Shown here: positions 1-9,206 of the stretch, one piece after another | Layout: every line of letters starts with the position of its first letter | Position numbering within the stretch: the first letter of the stretch is position 1 | NCBI GenBank assembly: GCA_036821845.1 | Contig: DAISIT010000006.1 | Location: forward strand, 16,965-80,964 | Origin: JAEUMD01 sp937950105 | Lineage (GTDB): Bacteria > Pseudomonadota > Alphaproteobacteria > Rhizobiales > Hyphomicrobiaceae | Reading direction: 5' to 3' | Length of the DNA stretch: 64,000 nucleotides | Position numbers and translations under genes: made by a program | Notes under the pieces: model-generated | Database searches by the model: none | What the model was told of the DNA's origin: nothing | Seen by the model: only the letters and a program-made list of their open reading frames with translations

Positions 1-644
1 ATGAGCTTCGGATGGCCCCAGTTACGATTGCGCGACAGGCGCATGACCTGCCATGCCGGGCCGTCGATCGGCATCGCGGTGGCGCCGGCGAGACAGCCGC
101 GCGAATAGAAGCCGATGGCGCGCGCCGACAGCGGCGCCGCAGAGCGGGCGGCGCCGAACAGCAGCTTGGCCGGAACGAGTGGCTTGATATTCGGCCGGCG
201 TGTCGGCAGCGGCGGGCGCCCTTCGGCAAGAGCGGCCTGCCGCTCGAGCCGCTCCAGACGCGCTTCTTCGGCCATGCGCGCCGCCACGCGCGCGGCGACA
301 CGGGCCTGACGCCGGGTAGCGGCCTGCTTCAAGGCCTTCAGGGTCGCGACGGCCTTGCGGCTCTTCACGCTGCGTCGCTCGGCACCCGCGCCCTTCTTCA
401 ACTTTGCGTCGATCAGCTCGCCGATTTCGTCGCTGCCTGCGATCGGGGGCGGTGGCGTCCAGATCTCGCGCAGCGATGCACCGAATGCGGCCACACGCGC
501 CTCGGCGGCAGTTTGAGCCGGCTGCGCTGATGCCGGCTGCGGCGCATCGGCGCTGTTGGCGAGCGCGCCGGACGCGCACGCCCACGCACAGCACGCGACA
601 ACCGCGCGTACCCAACGCAGCGGGCGCCGATTCAGCAGCCTCAT
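1..644 (-). CDS. mepA: Penicillin-insensitive murein endopeptidase (peptidase M74), 5' part, cut by window edge
   Basis: Only the first 214 codons lie in the window and the gene continues off the left edge. The start ATG at 644 opens a signal-peptide-like N-terminus (MRLLNRRPLRW, then an Ala-rich hydrophobic stretch ending near ALANS). A long Ala/Lys/Arg-rich segment of about 100 residues follows, with motifs such as AKLKKGAGAERR that may form a coiled coil. After it come the conserved M74 blocks AIGFYSRGCLAGA, DGPAWQVMRLSRNRNWGHP. The family cuts D-Ala-mDAP cross-links of peptidoglycan in the periplasm using zinc. The metal-binding histidines would lie beyond the edge. The charged N-terminal extension is longer than in the short enterobacterial enzyme. 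Confidence 0.85.
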   Translation of the reverse strand, partial: MRLLNRRPLRWVRAVVACCAWACASGALANSADAPQPASAQPAQTAAEARVAAFGASLREIWTPPPPIAGSDEIGELIDAKLKKGAGAERRSVKSRKAVATLKALKQAATRRQARVAARVAARMAEEARLERLERQAALAEGRPPLPTRRPNIKPLVPAKLLFGAARSAAPLSARAIGFYSRGCLAGATAMPIDGPAWQVMRLSRNRNWGHPKL

Positions 645-763
645 GCTCGCGTCACCCCGCCTCGATGCCTTGCGGCACGGCCCTCGCCGCGCCTGCTCAG
701 GCTCCACCCGTTGTTTCATGCCTCGATCTTATAGATGTATTTGGCGGAAATGGGATAACGCCG

Positions 764-1585
764 TCACGCGCCGGAACGTCTGCGGAACGGCAGCGCCAGC
801 GACCACGACAACCGACCCGGTCCATCATGCTGATATTCCGGCAATCCGATGGTCATGCCGCGATGGCCGTCGCGCGGCTGCGGCGTGTAGGTGCGGAACA
901 AGCGGTCCCAGATCGACAGGTTGAACCCGTAATTGCTGTCGTGTTCCGCGCCGTAGACGGAATGGTGCACGCGGTGCATGTCCGGGGTGACGATCGCCAA
1001 CCGCAGCAGGGCGTCGAGGCGCGGCGGCAGGGCGACGTTGGCATGGTTGAACATGGCGAGACCGTTGAGGATGATCTCGAACACCAGCACCGCCTCGGGC
1101 GAGGCACCGAGCGCCAGCACGCAGGCGATCTTCCACAACATCGACAGGCCGATCTCGACCGGATGAAAGCGGATCGCCGTCGTCACGTCGATGTCGCGGT
1201 CGGCATGGTGCATCTGATGCAGGCGCCACAGCACCGGCACCTTGTGCGCGGCGAGATGCTGGAACCAGATGGCGAAGTCGAGCACGACGACGGCAATCAG
1301 AATCTCGACCCACGCCGGCCACGACACCTGATTGAGCAAGCCCCATCCGTTCTTCTCGGCAATGGCCGCGACCGCCACCGCCGCGAGCGGCACGGCGAAG
1401 GCGGCCATGGCGCGGATGACCAGACTGCCGATGACGACGATGCTGAGATTGGTCAGCCAGCGCGGGCCTTTCGCCATCGTCAGTTCGCGCTTCGGCAGCA
1501 TCAGCTCGGCCAAAGCCATGATTGCGAAGACGCCGAGAAACACCGAAAGGCGGAGTGCGGTTTCACTGATTTCGGGGAGTTGCAT
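764..1585 (-). CDS. Sterol desaturase / fatty acid hydroxylase family membrane protein
   Basis: A 273-residue integral membrane protein with the His-cluster pattern of the fatty acid hydroxylase superfamily: H110-x3-H114, H123-x2-H126-H127, H141, H181 and H204-x2-H207-H208. These histidines hold a di-iron centre in characterised members, which hydroxylate or desaturate sterols, carotenoids or lipids. Hydrophobic segments lie near residues 12-30, 45-75, 90-110 and 145-180. The start at MQLPEISE is preferred because the open frame further upstream is arginine-rich and reads through the region divergent from the next gene. The substrate cannot be read from sequence. Many bacterial members are of unknown function. 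Confidence 0.85.
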   Translation of the reverse strand: MQLPEISETALRLSVFLGVFAIMALAELMLPKRELTMAKGPRWLTNLSIVVIGSLVIRAMAAFAVPLAAVAVAAIAEKNGWGLLNQVSWPAWVEILIAVVVLDFAIWFQHLAAHKVPVLWRLHQMHHADRDIDVTTAIRFHPVEIGLSMLWKIACVLALGASPEAVLVFEIILNGLAMFNHANVALPPRLDALLRLAIVTPDMHRVHHSVYGAEHDSNYGFNLSIWDRLFRTYTPQPRDGHRGMTIGLPEYQHDGPGRLSWSLALPFRRRSGA

Positions 1586-1701
1586 GTCTGATCCGTGACG
1601 TGGTTTCGCAAACACTATAAGCACTGCCACGCGCCGGTGCGTCACAGTCGGGTGATCTGTCGCAGCGCCTGCTGTTACGCTCGAGCCGACGACGAGGACC
1701 G

Positions 1702-2361
1702 ATGCCGCACCCCGAGTTCGTGATCGATGCGCCGCCAGCGTTGCCGCCCGTCGCCCGGCTGTTGCTCGCACACGGCGCGGGCGCGCCGATGACCAGCCCG
1801 TTCATGGGTACCATCGCTCAACTGCTCGCCGCGCGCGGGCTCGAAGTCCTGCGTTTCGAGTTCTCGTACATGGCCGCGCGCCGCGATGGCGGCAAGCGCC
1901 GCCCGCCGCCCAAAGCCGAAACGCTGGCCGACGAATACCGGGCGGCAGTTGCTGCAGCAACGGAGCGGCAAGCAGCGCGCCCCTCGACTCCGCTCCTCAT
2001 CGGCGGCAAGTCGATGGGCGGGCGCGTGGCGAGCCTCGTCGCCGACGCGTTGCATGACAAAGGCCACATCGCCGGCCTCGTCTGCCTCGGCTATCCGTTT
2101 CATCCGACGGCCAAGCCGGAGCAATTGCGTACCGCGCATCTCCAGACGCTGACGACACCGGCGCTCATCGTGCAGGGCGAGCGCGATCCGTTCGGCTCAC
2201 GCGACGAAATCGATGGCTACAGCCTCTCGCCGCGCATCGCGTTCCACTGGGCCGGCGACGGCGATCACGACCTCGGTCCACGCGGCGGCAAGGGCTTCAC
2301 GCGGCGTGGCAACCTCGAAGCCGCCGCCGACGCCATCGCCACCTTTGCCGCAGCTCTCTGA
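1702..2361 (+). CDS. Alpha/beta hydrolase of the KANL3/Tex30 type
   Basis: A 219-residue cytoplasmic protein with an alpha/beta hydrolase fold. The strand-turn motif LLLAHGAGAPM (residues 20-30) resembles an oxyanion-hole region, GGKSMGGR gives the nucleophile elbow with Ser104, ERDPFG supplies Asp162 and GDGDHDLG supplies His189, so the catalytic triad looks complete. The pattern matches the KANL3/Tex30-like (dienelactone-hydrolase-related) group, whose bacterial members have no agreed substrate. The start ATG follows a GAGG ribosome-binding site. It is transcribed divergently from the desaturase-family gene, with about 115 bp between the two starts. Confidence 0.8.
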   Translation: MPHPEFVIDAPPALPPVARLLLAHGAGAPMTSPFMGTIAQLLAARGLEVLRFEFSYMAARRDGGKRRPPPKAETLADEYRAAVAAATERQAARPSTPLLIGGKSMGGRVASLVADALHDKGHIAGLVCLGYPFHPTAKPEQLRTAHLQTLTTPALIVQGERDPFGSRDEIDGYSLSPRIAFHWAGDGDHDLGPRGGKGFTRRGNLEAAADAIATFAAAL

Positions 2362-2444
2362 GCAAGCGCATCAGGATCAAGCGAGTGAGGCGCCGCGTTG
2401 GGTTATCATCGCGGTGCGGATCCAAAACCGGAAAGCGGCAGCCC

Positions 2445-3728
2445 ATGGAAACCTTCGAGTTGTTTCAGCGCATGTCGGCGGCGCTGGCCATCGGGTTGCT
2501 GATCGGCCTCGAGCGCGGCTGGAAGGAGCGTGAGGATCAGGAAGGCATGCGCTCTGCCGGCTTTCGCACGCATGCGCTGGCGGGCCTTCTGGGAGCGTCG
2601 TGGGGCGCGATCGCACTGCGGCCGGGCCTCGACGCAGCTGTCCTGCTCGGCCTCGCATTCGCCGCCTTTTCGTCTGCCATCATCCTCTTTCGCTATCGCG
2701 AATCCGGTCACGAGGGCACATTCGGGGTCACCTCGGTGGTCGCCGCCATGCTGGCCTTCGCACTCGGTGCGCTCGCCATGCTCGGTAATCTGCAACTCGC
2801 GATCGCGGCCGGCGTCGCCACCGCCGCTCTCCTCGCCCTGAAGCGCGCCATGCACGACTGGGTGCGGCAGTTGACCTGGGTGGAACTTCGCTCCGGCCTG
2901 GTGCTCGCCACCATGACGTTCATCCTGTTGCCATTGCTGCCGAACCGAGAGGTGGCGGAGCTCGGCGGCCTCAACCCGTATGAACTCTGGCTGATGACGG
3001 TGATGATCGCCGCCATCTCGTTCGCCGGCTACGTGGCGGTGAAGGTCGCCGGCAACACGCATGGGGTCATCCTGACGGGCATCGCTGCCGGCCTCGTGTC
3101 GTCCACCGCCGTCACCATGACGCTGGCCGAGCGGGCCAAGGAACGCCCCGAGATGACGCGGCTGTTCACGGCCGGAGCATTGCTCGCCGGCACCACCATG
3201 ATGCTGCGGGTCCTCGTGGTCGTGTTCCTGCTCAACAGTGCGCTCGCACGCCCGCTCGCGGCACCGCTCGCCGCCGCAGCACTGGCGACCGCGCTCTTCG
3301 CGGCACTTCTGATGAAGAATGAAAGACGCGACGGCAACGGCGACGGAGCGCCGATCGATCTGAAGAACCCGTTCGATCTTGCGACCGTCCTGAAGTTCGG
3401 AGCGCTGCTGGCGGCCATCACGCTTGCGACGAAGCTCGTCTCGGGCTTCGCGGGCGGGCAAGGCCTGATCGGTCTCGCCATGCTCTCGGGGATCGGTGAC
3501 GTGGATGCCATGACGCTCGCCATGACCCGGCAGGCGGGTAACGGCGTCGACATGACCCTCGCCGTGCAGGTGATCGCCGTCGTCGTCGCCGTCAACACCA
3601 TCGCCAAAGCCGTGCTGGCGTGGAGCGCGGGCGGGAGCGGGCCGGGCCGCCTGATGCTCACCGGCGCCGCGATCGCCATCCTCGCCGGCGCCGCGGCACT
3701 GCTGGCGGAGCGCCAGCTGTTCGGCTGA
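2445..3728 (+). CDS. MgtC/SapB family membrane protein with DUF4010 domain
   Basis: A 427-residue polytopic membrane protein. The N-terminal 130 residues carry the MgtC/SapB signature (AIGLLIGLERGWKERE near residue 15, then AGFRTHALAGLLGA), and the rest fits DUF4010, with about ten to twelve further hydrophobic segments and conserved pieces such as GLVSSTAVTMTLAE and LSGIGDVDAMTLAMTR. MgtC-type proteins are linked to magnesium limitation and to control of membrane ATPases, but the DUF4010 fusions have no settled role and may be transporters. The start METFELFQR is chosen over upstream in-frame codons because conservation begins there. It converges on the TerB gene, with 6 bp between the stops. 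Confidence 0.85.
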   Translation: METFELFQRMSAALAIGLLIGLERGWKEREDQEGMRSAGFRTHALAGLLGASWGAIALRPGLDAAVLLGLAFAAFSSAIILFRYRESGHEGTFGVTSVVAAMLAFALGALAMLGNLQLAIAAGVATAALLALKRAMHDWVRQLTWVELRSGLVLATMTFILLPLLPNREVAELGGLNPYELWLMTVMIAAISFAGYVAVKVAGNTHGVILTGIAAGLVSSTAVTMTLAERAKERPEMTRLFTAGALLAGTTMMLRVLVVVFLLNSALARPLAAPLAAAALATALFAALLMKNERRDGNGDGAPIDLKNPFDLATVLKFGALLAAITLATKLVSGFAGGQGLIGLAMLSGIGDVDAMTLAMTRQAGNGVDMTLAVQVIAVVVAVNTIAKAVLAWSAGGSGPGRLMLTGAAIAILAGAAALLAERQLFG

Positions 3729-3734
3729 GCACGC

Positions 3735-4148
3735 CTACACCGCCTGCTGGCGCGCGGTTGCCGCTCGTTCCAGCGCCGCGCACACGAGCTTGTCGAGGCC
3801 CAGCGCTTCCGCCAGCAGATCGAGGAAGCGGATTTCCTCCGACACCACGCGGCGATCGCTGGCCGCGACCTCGGCCGCCAGAACATAGGCCGTCTCGCGC
3901 AGTCGCTCCGGCAGGCTCGCCGTGACGAGATCGAGCACACGCCGCATGCCGCCCTCCTTGCCGAGGATGGCGCCGCACTCCTGGCTCTCGTGCAGAAGCC
4001 AGTTGCTGTCGAAATCGCGGAACGCCGGCAGTTCCTTGACCACCGAGCCGATGCGCGACAGCTCGGAATCGGAAATCGTGCGGTCGACGGCCGAAACCGT
4101 GATCATGGCGTAGATCAGAGCCTGCTCCGGCTTCAGCGGCGTATCCAT
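3735..4148 (-). CDS. TerB-family tellurite resistance protein
   Basis: A 137-residue all-helical cytoplasmic protein with the TerB fold signature: an acidic helix pair ALIYAMITVSAVDRTISDSEL near the N-terminus, matched by AAEVAASDRRVVSEEIRFLD in the second half. These D/E-rich repeats bind metal ions in characterised TerB proteins. It stands alone, without terC/terD neighbours, so a real tellurite function is doubtful; single TerB genes are common in alphaproteobacteria. The start ATG at 4148 lies about 160 bp from the divergent lysK start. A second TerB-like protein, fused to a J-like domain, occurs at 55894-56655. Confidence 0.85.
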   Translation of the reverse strand: MDTPLKPEQALIYAMITVSAVDRTISDSELSRIGSVVKELPAFRDFDSNWLLHESQECGAILGKEGGMRRVLDLVTASLPERLRETAYVLAAEVAASDRRVVSEEIRFLDLLAEALGLDKLVCAALERAATARQQAV

Positions 4149-4312
4149 GGTTTCCCTTCGTCTCCCGTCAGCCCGTCGTGCAGGCCGCCTCTATGTAGCC
4201 TCTCGACAGCGCTCCGCAAGCGTTGACGCGGCACCGTGCCGCCCATAGGGTGCCGCTCCTTTCGCGCTTCGCCCGGCTGCTCCGGGCCTCCATCCTGCTG
4301 AAAGACCGACCG

Positions 4313-5974
4313 ATGACCGCGCCTGCCGTCGCGCCTGCCGATGCCGCTCTCGCCGCCGCCCTCGCCGACACCAAGGCCTGGCCATTCGAAGAGGCGCGCC
4401 GCCTCGTCAAGCGGCTGGACAAGCTGCCGGGTGGCGCCGACAAGATGGTCATTTTCGAGACCGGCTATGGTCCATCGGGCCTGCCGCATATCGGCACCTT
4501 CGGCGAAGTTGCGCGCACGAGCATGGTACGGCACGCCTTCGAGGTGCTCACGGGGCGCAAGACGCGCCTCATCTGCTTCTCCGACGACATGGACGGCCTG
4601 AGGAAGGTGCCGGACAACGTGCCCAACAAGGAGTTGCTGGCGACGGCGCTCGACAAGCCGCTGACCTGCGTGCCCGATCCGTTCGGCACACATGAAAGCT
4701 TTGCCCATCACAACAACGCGCGGCTCAGGGCATTCCTCGACCAGTTCGGCTTCGAGTACGAGTTCTTCTCGGCGACCGAATGCTATCGCTCGGGGATGAT
4801 GGACGCGACGCTCCTGAAGATGCTCGCGGTGTACGACGAGGTGATGGCCATCATCCTGCCGACGCTCGGGCCTGACCGGCAGGCGACCTATTCGCCGTTC
4901 CTGCCTGTCTCGCCCGTCTCCGGCAAGGTGCTGCAGGTGCCGATGATCGCGCGCGACGCTGCAAAGGGTACCGTCACCTACATCGAGCCCGACACCGGCG
5001 AGACCATCGAGACGCTGGTGACGGGTGGCCGCGTCAAGTGCCAGTGGAAGGCCGACTGGGCGATGCGCTGGACCGCACTCGGCGTCGATTATGAAATGGC
5101 CGGCAAGGATCTGATCGACTCGGTCACGTTGTCGTCGCGCATCTGCAAGGCGCTCGGCGGAACGCCGCCCGAGGGCTTCAACTACGAGCTGTTCCTCGAC
5201 GAGAAGGGACAGAAGATTTCCAAGTCGAAGGGCAACGGCCTGACCATCGAGGAGTGGCTGACCTACGCCTCGCCCGAAAGCCTGTCGCTCTACATGTTCC
5301 AGAAGCCGAAGGCGGCGAAGCGGCTCTACTTCGACGTGATCCCGCGCACGGTCGACGAATACCTGCAGTTCCTCGCCGCCTATCCGGCGCAGGAGGCGAA
5401 GGCGAAGATCGACAATCCGGTCTGGCACGTGCACGGCGGCAATCCGCCAGAGGCCGAACTGCCGATCACGTTCGCGCTGCTCCTCAACCTCGTCGCCGCT
5501 TCGAACGCGCACGACAAGGACGTGCTGTGGGGCTTCATCCGCCGCGTGGCGCCGGGCGCCACGGCCGAGGAGCATCCGCTGCTCGATCATCTCGCCGGCT
5601 ATGCGGTGCGCTATTACGCGGACTTCGTCGCAACGAAGAAGACGTTCCGCGCCGCCGACGACGTCGAGCGCGAGGCGCTGACGGCGCTCTCCGACGCGCT
5701 CGCCAGGGCGCCGGCGAATGCCACCGCCGAGCAGTTGCAGGGCATTCTCTACGACGTCGGCCGCACCATCCCGCGCTATCAGGATTTCGCCGCCAAGGGC
5801 GCCACGCCGGAGAAGCCCGGAGTTTCGAGCACGTGGTTCAACGCCATCTACAACGTGCTGCTCGGCGAGGAGAAGGGGCCGCGATTCGGCTCGTTCATCG
5901 AACTCTACGGTGTCGACAACACCCGCGCGCTCATCGCCAAGGGACTTGCGGGCGAACTGGTGACCAAGGCGTGA
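4313..5974 (+). CDS. lysK: Lysyl-tRNA synthetase, class I
   Basis: A 553-residue class I aminoacyl-tRNA synthetase that charges tRNA-Lys. The HIGH signature appears as HIGT at residues 59-62 (within GYGPSGLPHIGTFGE) and the KMSKS loop as K301-I-S-K-S305. The C-terminal 200 residues form the helical anticodon-binding cage. Alphaproteobacteria commonly use this archaeal-type class I enzyme in place of the class II LysS, which supports the taxonomic guess. MTAPAVAPAD is the most likely start: the frame upstream is poor coding sequence and overlaps the divergent TerB leader. The zinc-ribbon gene follows after 7 bp, suggesting co-transcription. Confidence 0.95.
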   Translation: MTAPAVAPADAALAAALADTKAWPFEEARRLVKRLDKLPGGADKMVIFETGYGPSGLPHIGTFGEVARTSMVRHAFEVLTGRKTRLICFSDDMDGLRKVPDNVPNKELLATALDKPLTCVPDPFGTHESFAHHNNARLRAFLDQFGFEYEFFSATECYRSGMMDATLLKMLAVYDEVMAIILPTLGPDRQATYSPFLPVSPVSGKVLQVPMIARDAAKGTVTYIEPDTGETIETLVTGGRVKCQWKADWAMRWTALGVDYEMAGKDLIDSVTLSSRICKALGGTPPEGFNYELFLDEKGQKISKSKGNGLTIEEWLTYASPESLSLYMFQKPKAAKRLYFDVIPRTVDEYLQFLAAYPAQEAKAKIDNPVWHVHGGNPPEAELPITFALLLNLVAASNAHDKDVLWGFIRRVAPGATAEEHPLLDHLAGYAVRYYADFVATKKTFRAADDVEREALTALSDALARAPANATAEQLQGILYDVGRTIPRYQDFAAKGATPEKPGVSSTWFNAIYNVLLGEEKGPRFGSFIELYGVDNTRALIAKGLAGELVTKA

Positions 5975-5981
5975 CACGGCC

Positions 5982-6473
5982 ATGCAGCGGCGCAGCCACG
6001 ACGACGGTCGCTCGCTCGCAGCCTTCATGGACCGCATCCATGTCGTTTGCCCATCGTGCGCACGCTGCGCACTGGTGACGATGACCGCGAAGGCGATCGC
6101 GCCGGGGTTGTCGGTTCTGCCTGGTCGCCTGACCTGCACGCACTGCGGCGGCAGCCGCACGCAGCGCCTGCCGCCGCGCACGATCGCGAGCTACGCGATC
6201 TACAAGGACGGCCGCGATCCGCTGTTCGGACTGCCGCTCTGGCTCGTGACGCGAACGCGGCATGGCCTGCTGTTCGCTTACAACGAGGAGCATCTGGCGG
6301 TGCTCGAGGCGTTCGTCGGGGCGACGCTGCGCGAGCGTCACGCGATGCCGGCGACATTCGTGCGCAACAAGACCCTGCAGTCGCGCCTGCCGCGCTGGAT
6401 GAAGCTCGCCGCCAACCGCGGCGACGTTCTGAAGTCGCTGGCGCACCTGCGCGCGAAGGCAGCAACCGACTGA
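5982..6473 (+). CDS. Small zinc-ribbon protein of unknown function
   Basis: A 163-residue protein with two CxxC pairs, CPSC near residues 23-26 and CTHC near 52-55, spaced as in a zinc ribbon. A conserved-looking middle (YAIYKDGRDPLFGLPLWL) and a C-terminal helical region rich in Arg/Leu follow. No enzymatic motif is visible. An alternative start at MDRIHVVCPSC (6027) would remove 15 poorly conserved residues. The gene begins only 7 bp after lysK on the same strand and is probably co-transcribed, but nothing shows it acts in tRNA charging. It converges on the SulP gene with about 20 bp between stops. Confidence 0.7.
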   Translation: MQRRSHDDGRSLAAFMDRIHVVCPSCARCALVTMTAKAIAPGLSVLPGRLTCTHCGGSRTQRLPPRTIASYAIYKDGRDPLFGLPLWLVTRTRHGLLFAYNEEHLAVLEAFVGATLRERHAMPATFVRNKTLQSRLPRWMKLAANRGDVLKSLAHLRAKAATD

Positions 6474-6496
6474 TAATGTCGGCGCACGCCACCGTG

Positions 6497-8233
6497 TCAG
6501 GCGTCGGCGTCGATCGTGCCGCTTGCGCGCTTCGTCCAGTTCTCGATCGCATCTTCCATGCGCGCCATGTACTTGACGTGCGGCGGGCGCACGTCGTGCA
6601 CGAACAGCTCGCGGCGCACGGCGGCGTTGGTTCCCGTGAGATAGACCTTCACGCCGCGCTTCTCCGCCTTGCGCAACGTCCCGTGCATGGTGCGCGCCGC
6701 CGTCGAATCGAGCACCGGCACGGCGCTGAAATCGACGATGAAGGCCTTGTGAGTATCAGCGATCTTGTCGAGCGCCGCGCCGAGCGTCGCCGCCGCGCCG
6801 AAGAAGAACGCACCAGAGATACGGTAGGCGGCAATGTCAGGGTGATCGGCGAGCATGGCATCGAATGGTGTGTTGGCGCGCGCGGCACCGTCGGCCTGAT
6901 CCTCGGAGACGAGGCCGTCGTGACGTTCGATGCCGGTCGCCTGCGCCATGCGGTTGACGAACACCACGGCGCCGAGCGCGAAACCAACGACGATCGCCTC
7001 TGTCAGGTCGCGGAAAATGGTCAGGAACAGCGTGGTCAGCACAACCAGCGCATCGCCGCGTGAAGCCGTGACCAGCGTCGCCAGTTCGCGCTTCTCCGCC
7101 ATGTTCCAGGAAACGACCGCGAGCACGCCCGCCAACGCTGCAAGAGGGATATAGCCGGCGAGGTTGCCGAGCAGCAGCACGAACAGCGCTATGAACACGG
7201 CGTGCAGCATGCCGGCGACCGGACCGTGAGCTCCCGAGCGCACATTTGTTGCCGTGCGGGCGATCGTGCCGGTGGCGCACATGCCGCCGAACAGACCGAC
7301 CGCCATGTTGGCAACGCCCTGTCCGACAAGTTCGCTGTTCGAACGATGCTGGCGTCCGGTCATGCCGTCGGCGACAACTGCCGACAACAGCGATTCGATG
7401 GCGCCGAGCATCGCAAACGTGATCGCATCGGGCAGCACCGCCCGCATCTTCTCCAGCGAGAACGCCGGCAGCGACGGCATTGCGATCGCTCCGCTGACAC
7501 CGCCGAATCGCGATTGGATGGTGGCAACATCGAGCCCCGACAGAGCTGTGGCGAGGGCTGCGACGAACACCGCGATCAGCATTCCCGGCCAGTGTGGCCG
7601 CAGATGGCGCAAGCCGAGGATGATGGCGATGGTCGACAGCGACAGCACGATGGTCGCCGGGCTTGCCGTCGGCAAAGCGTCCCACAGCACCGGGAATTTC
7701 TCGAGTAGCGGACCCGGCTCCTTCACCGCCAGCGTCAGGCCAAGCAGATCCTTGATCTGACTCGCCATGATGATGATGGCGATGCCGGTGGTGAAACCGA
7801 CCGTGACAGGATAGGGCACCAGCTTGACGTAGGTACCGAGCCGCAGCAGCCCGAGCCCGACGAGGAACACACCGCTCATCATCGTCGCGAGCAACATGCC
7901 GTCGATGCCGTGCCTGTCGACGGTGGCGCCGATGAGAACGATGAAGGCGCCCGCCGGTCCGCCGATCTGGTAACGGCTGCCGCCCAGCGCGGAAATAAGA
8001 AAGCCCGCGACGATCGCGGTGACCAGGCCTGCCGCCGGCGGCAGGCCCGACGCGATCGCTATCGCCATCGACAAAGGCAGCGCCACCACCGCGACAGTCA
8101 GTCCGGCAATGGCGTCGGCGCGCAGCTCGCGCTTGCCATAGCCTTCTCTCAGCACGGTAACGAGCTTCGGCGTGAACAGCTCGGCGAATGTCGGCTCAGC
8201 CGGAGCGATCGAACGGCGGCTTGGTTCGGCCAT
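6497..8233 (-). CDS. SulP-family anion transporter with STAS domain
   Basis: A 578-residue inner-membrane transporter. The SulP core spans roughly residues 30-420, with the signature GLTVAVVALPLSMAIAIASG near the first membrane helix and SRYQIGGPAGAF in the third. A cytoplasmic STAS domain follows at about 445-560, containing the phosphorylation-loop-like VPVLDSTAARTM. SulP proteins carry sulfate, bicarbonate, chloride or dicarboxylates; the ion here cannot be predicted, and no carbonic anhydrase gene is adjacent. The start MAEPSRRS at 8233 is chosen because GAGGA sits 8 bases upstream; an in-frame codon 21 bases earlier is less well placed. Confidence 0.9.
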   Translation of the reverse strand: MAEPSRRSIAPAEPTFAELFTPKLVTVLREGYGKRELRADAIAGLTVAVVALPLSMAIAIASGLPPAAGLVTAIVAGFLISALGGSRYQIGGPAGAFIVLIGATVDRHGIDGMLLATMMSGVFLVGLGLLRLGTYVKLVPYPVTVGFTTGIAIIIMASQIKDLLGLTLAVKEPGPLLEKFPVLWDALPTASPATIVLSLSTIAIILGLRHLRPHWPGMLIAVFVAALATALSGLDVATIQSRFGGVSGAIAMPSLPAFSLEKMRAVLPDAITFAMLGAIESLLSAVVADGMTGRQHRSNSELVGQGVANMAVGLFGGMCATGTIARTATNVRSGAHGPVAGMLHAVFIALFVLLLGNLAGYIPLAALAGVLAVVSWNMAEKRELATLVTASRGDALVVLTTLFLTIFRDLTEAIVVGFALGAVVFVNRMAQATGIERHDGLVSEDQADGAARANTPFDAMLADHPDIAAYRISGAFFFGAAATLGAALDKIADTHKAFIVDFSAVPVLDSTAARTMHGTLRKAEKRGVKVYLTGTNAAVRRELFVHDVRPPHVKYMARMEDAIENWTKRASGTIDADA

Positions 8234-8456
8234 CGGCAGGGTCCTCGAACGCATGTCACCAAGTCAGACAGGCGCGTGCGAATCACGGTCGCTCGGCTGG
8301 TCGTCGCGGGTCATGCTATGGGACGTGCCGCGCGCGGGGCAATTCCACTCTTCGGCGCAGAACAGCGGAGAACATGCGAGAACGCGCGAGAACAGCAGCT
8401 CGCGCAGCACCACTGGCGAACCTCGAATGCGGCTCAGGCTGGTCGTGGAGCCCGCC

Positions 8457-9062
8457 CTACAGACGGCGGCGAGCCTTGAAGGCGGCGGCCAGCGTTCCCT
8501 CGTCGAGATAGTCGAGCTCGCCGCCGATCGGCACACCCTGCGCGAGGCGCGAGACCGCGACTCCCGTCGGCGCCAACTGTTCCGAGAGATAATGCGCGGT
8601 CGACTGCCCCTCGACGGTCGCGTTGAGTGCCAGCAGCACTTCCTTCACCTCGTCGGATGCCGCCCGCTCGATCAGTCGCGCGATGTTCAATCGCTCGGGA
8701 CCGATGCCGTCGAGCGGCGACAGATGCCCGCCGAGCACGTGATAGCTGGCGTTGACCACGCCCGCGCGCTCCAGCGCCCACAGATCGCCGACCTCCTCGA
8801 CGACCACGATCATCGAGGAATCGCGGCGCGGGTCCTGGCAGAGCGAGCACGGCGCGAGCGTATCGACATTGCCGCAGGTCGGGCACACGACGATCTTCTG
8901 CATCGCCTCGTTGAGGGCATCGGCGAGCGGCGCCAGCAGTTCGCTGCGCTTCTTGATGAGTGCCAGCGCAGCCTTTCTCGCCGAGCGCGGCCCAAGTCCC
9001 GGCAGTCGCGCCAGCAGCGACACCATGCGCTCGATCTCCGGCCCTGCGATCTTCTTCGACAT
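8457..9062 (-). CDS. recR: Recombination mediator RecR
   Basis: A 201-residue RecR of normal length. It shows the N-terminal helix-hairpin-helix (LARLPGLGPRSARKAA), the four-cysteine zinc finger C-x2-C...C-x2-C (VCPTCGNVDTLAPCSLCQD) and the Toprim domain with IVVVEE and the LGGHLSPLDGIGPE block, ending in GVPIGGELDYLDEGTL. RecR acts with RecO and RecF to load RecA on gapped DNA. It is the last gene of a leftward dnaX-ybaB-(UPF0314)-recR set. dnaX-ybaB-recR linkage is widely conserved; here it is split by the UPF0314 gene. Confidence 0.97.
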   Translation of the reverse strand: MSKKIAGPEIERMVSLLARLPGLGPRSARKAALALIKKRSELLAPLADALNEAMQKIVVCPTCGNVDTLAPCSLCQDPRRDSSMIVVVEEVGDLWALERAGVVNASYHVLGGHLSPLDGIGPERLNIARLIERAASDEVKEVLLALNATVEGQSTAHYLSEQLAPTGVAVSRLAQGVPIGGELDYLDEGTLAAAFKARRRL

Positions 9063-9206
9063 CTGTTCTGTTGCTCGCTGTGCTCGCCGTCCGGCGCACT
9101 GGCGCCCGGCGCCCTCGGCGCCTGCGGCTGCGCCGAAGAAGGGTTCGCCGCTACGGTGAGTGTGCCTTCGTTGCGCGCGGTATCGGGAACCGCCGCAGCG
9201 GGAAAA

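Noticed and set aside
3735..4148. Tellurite resistance operon
   Set aside because: Only a TerB-domain gene is present; terZACDE partners are absent nearby.
4133..6181. 682-codon minus-strand frame opposite lysK
   Set aside because: LysK on the plus strand carries all family motifs; the opposite frame is a composition artefact.
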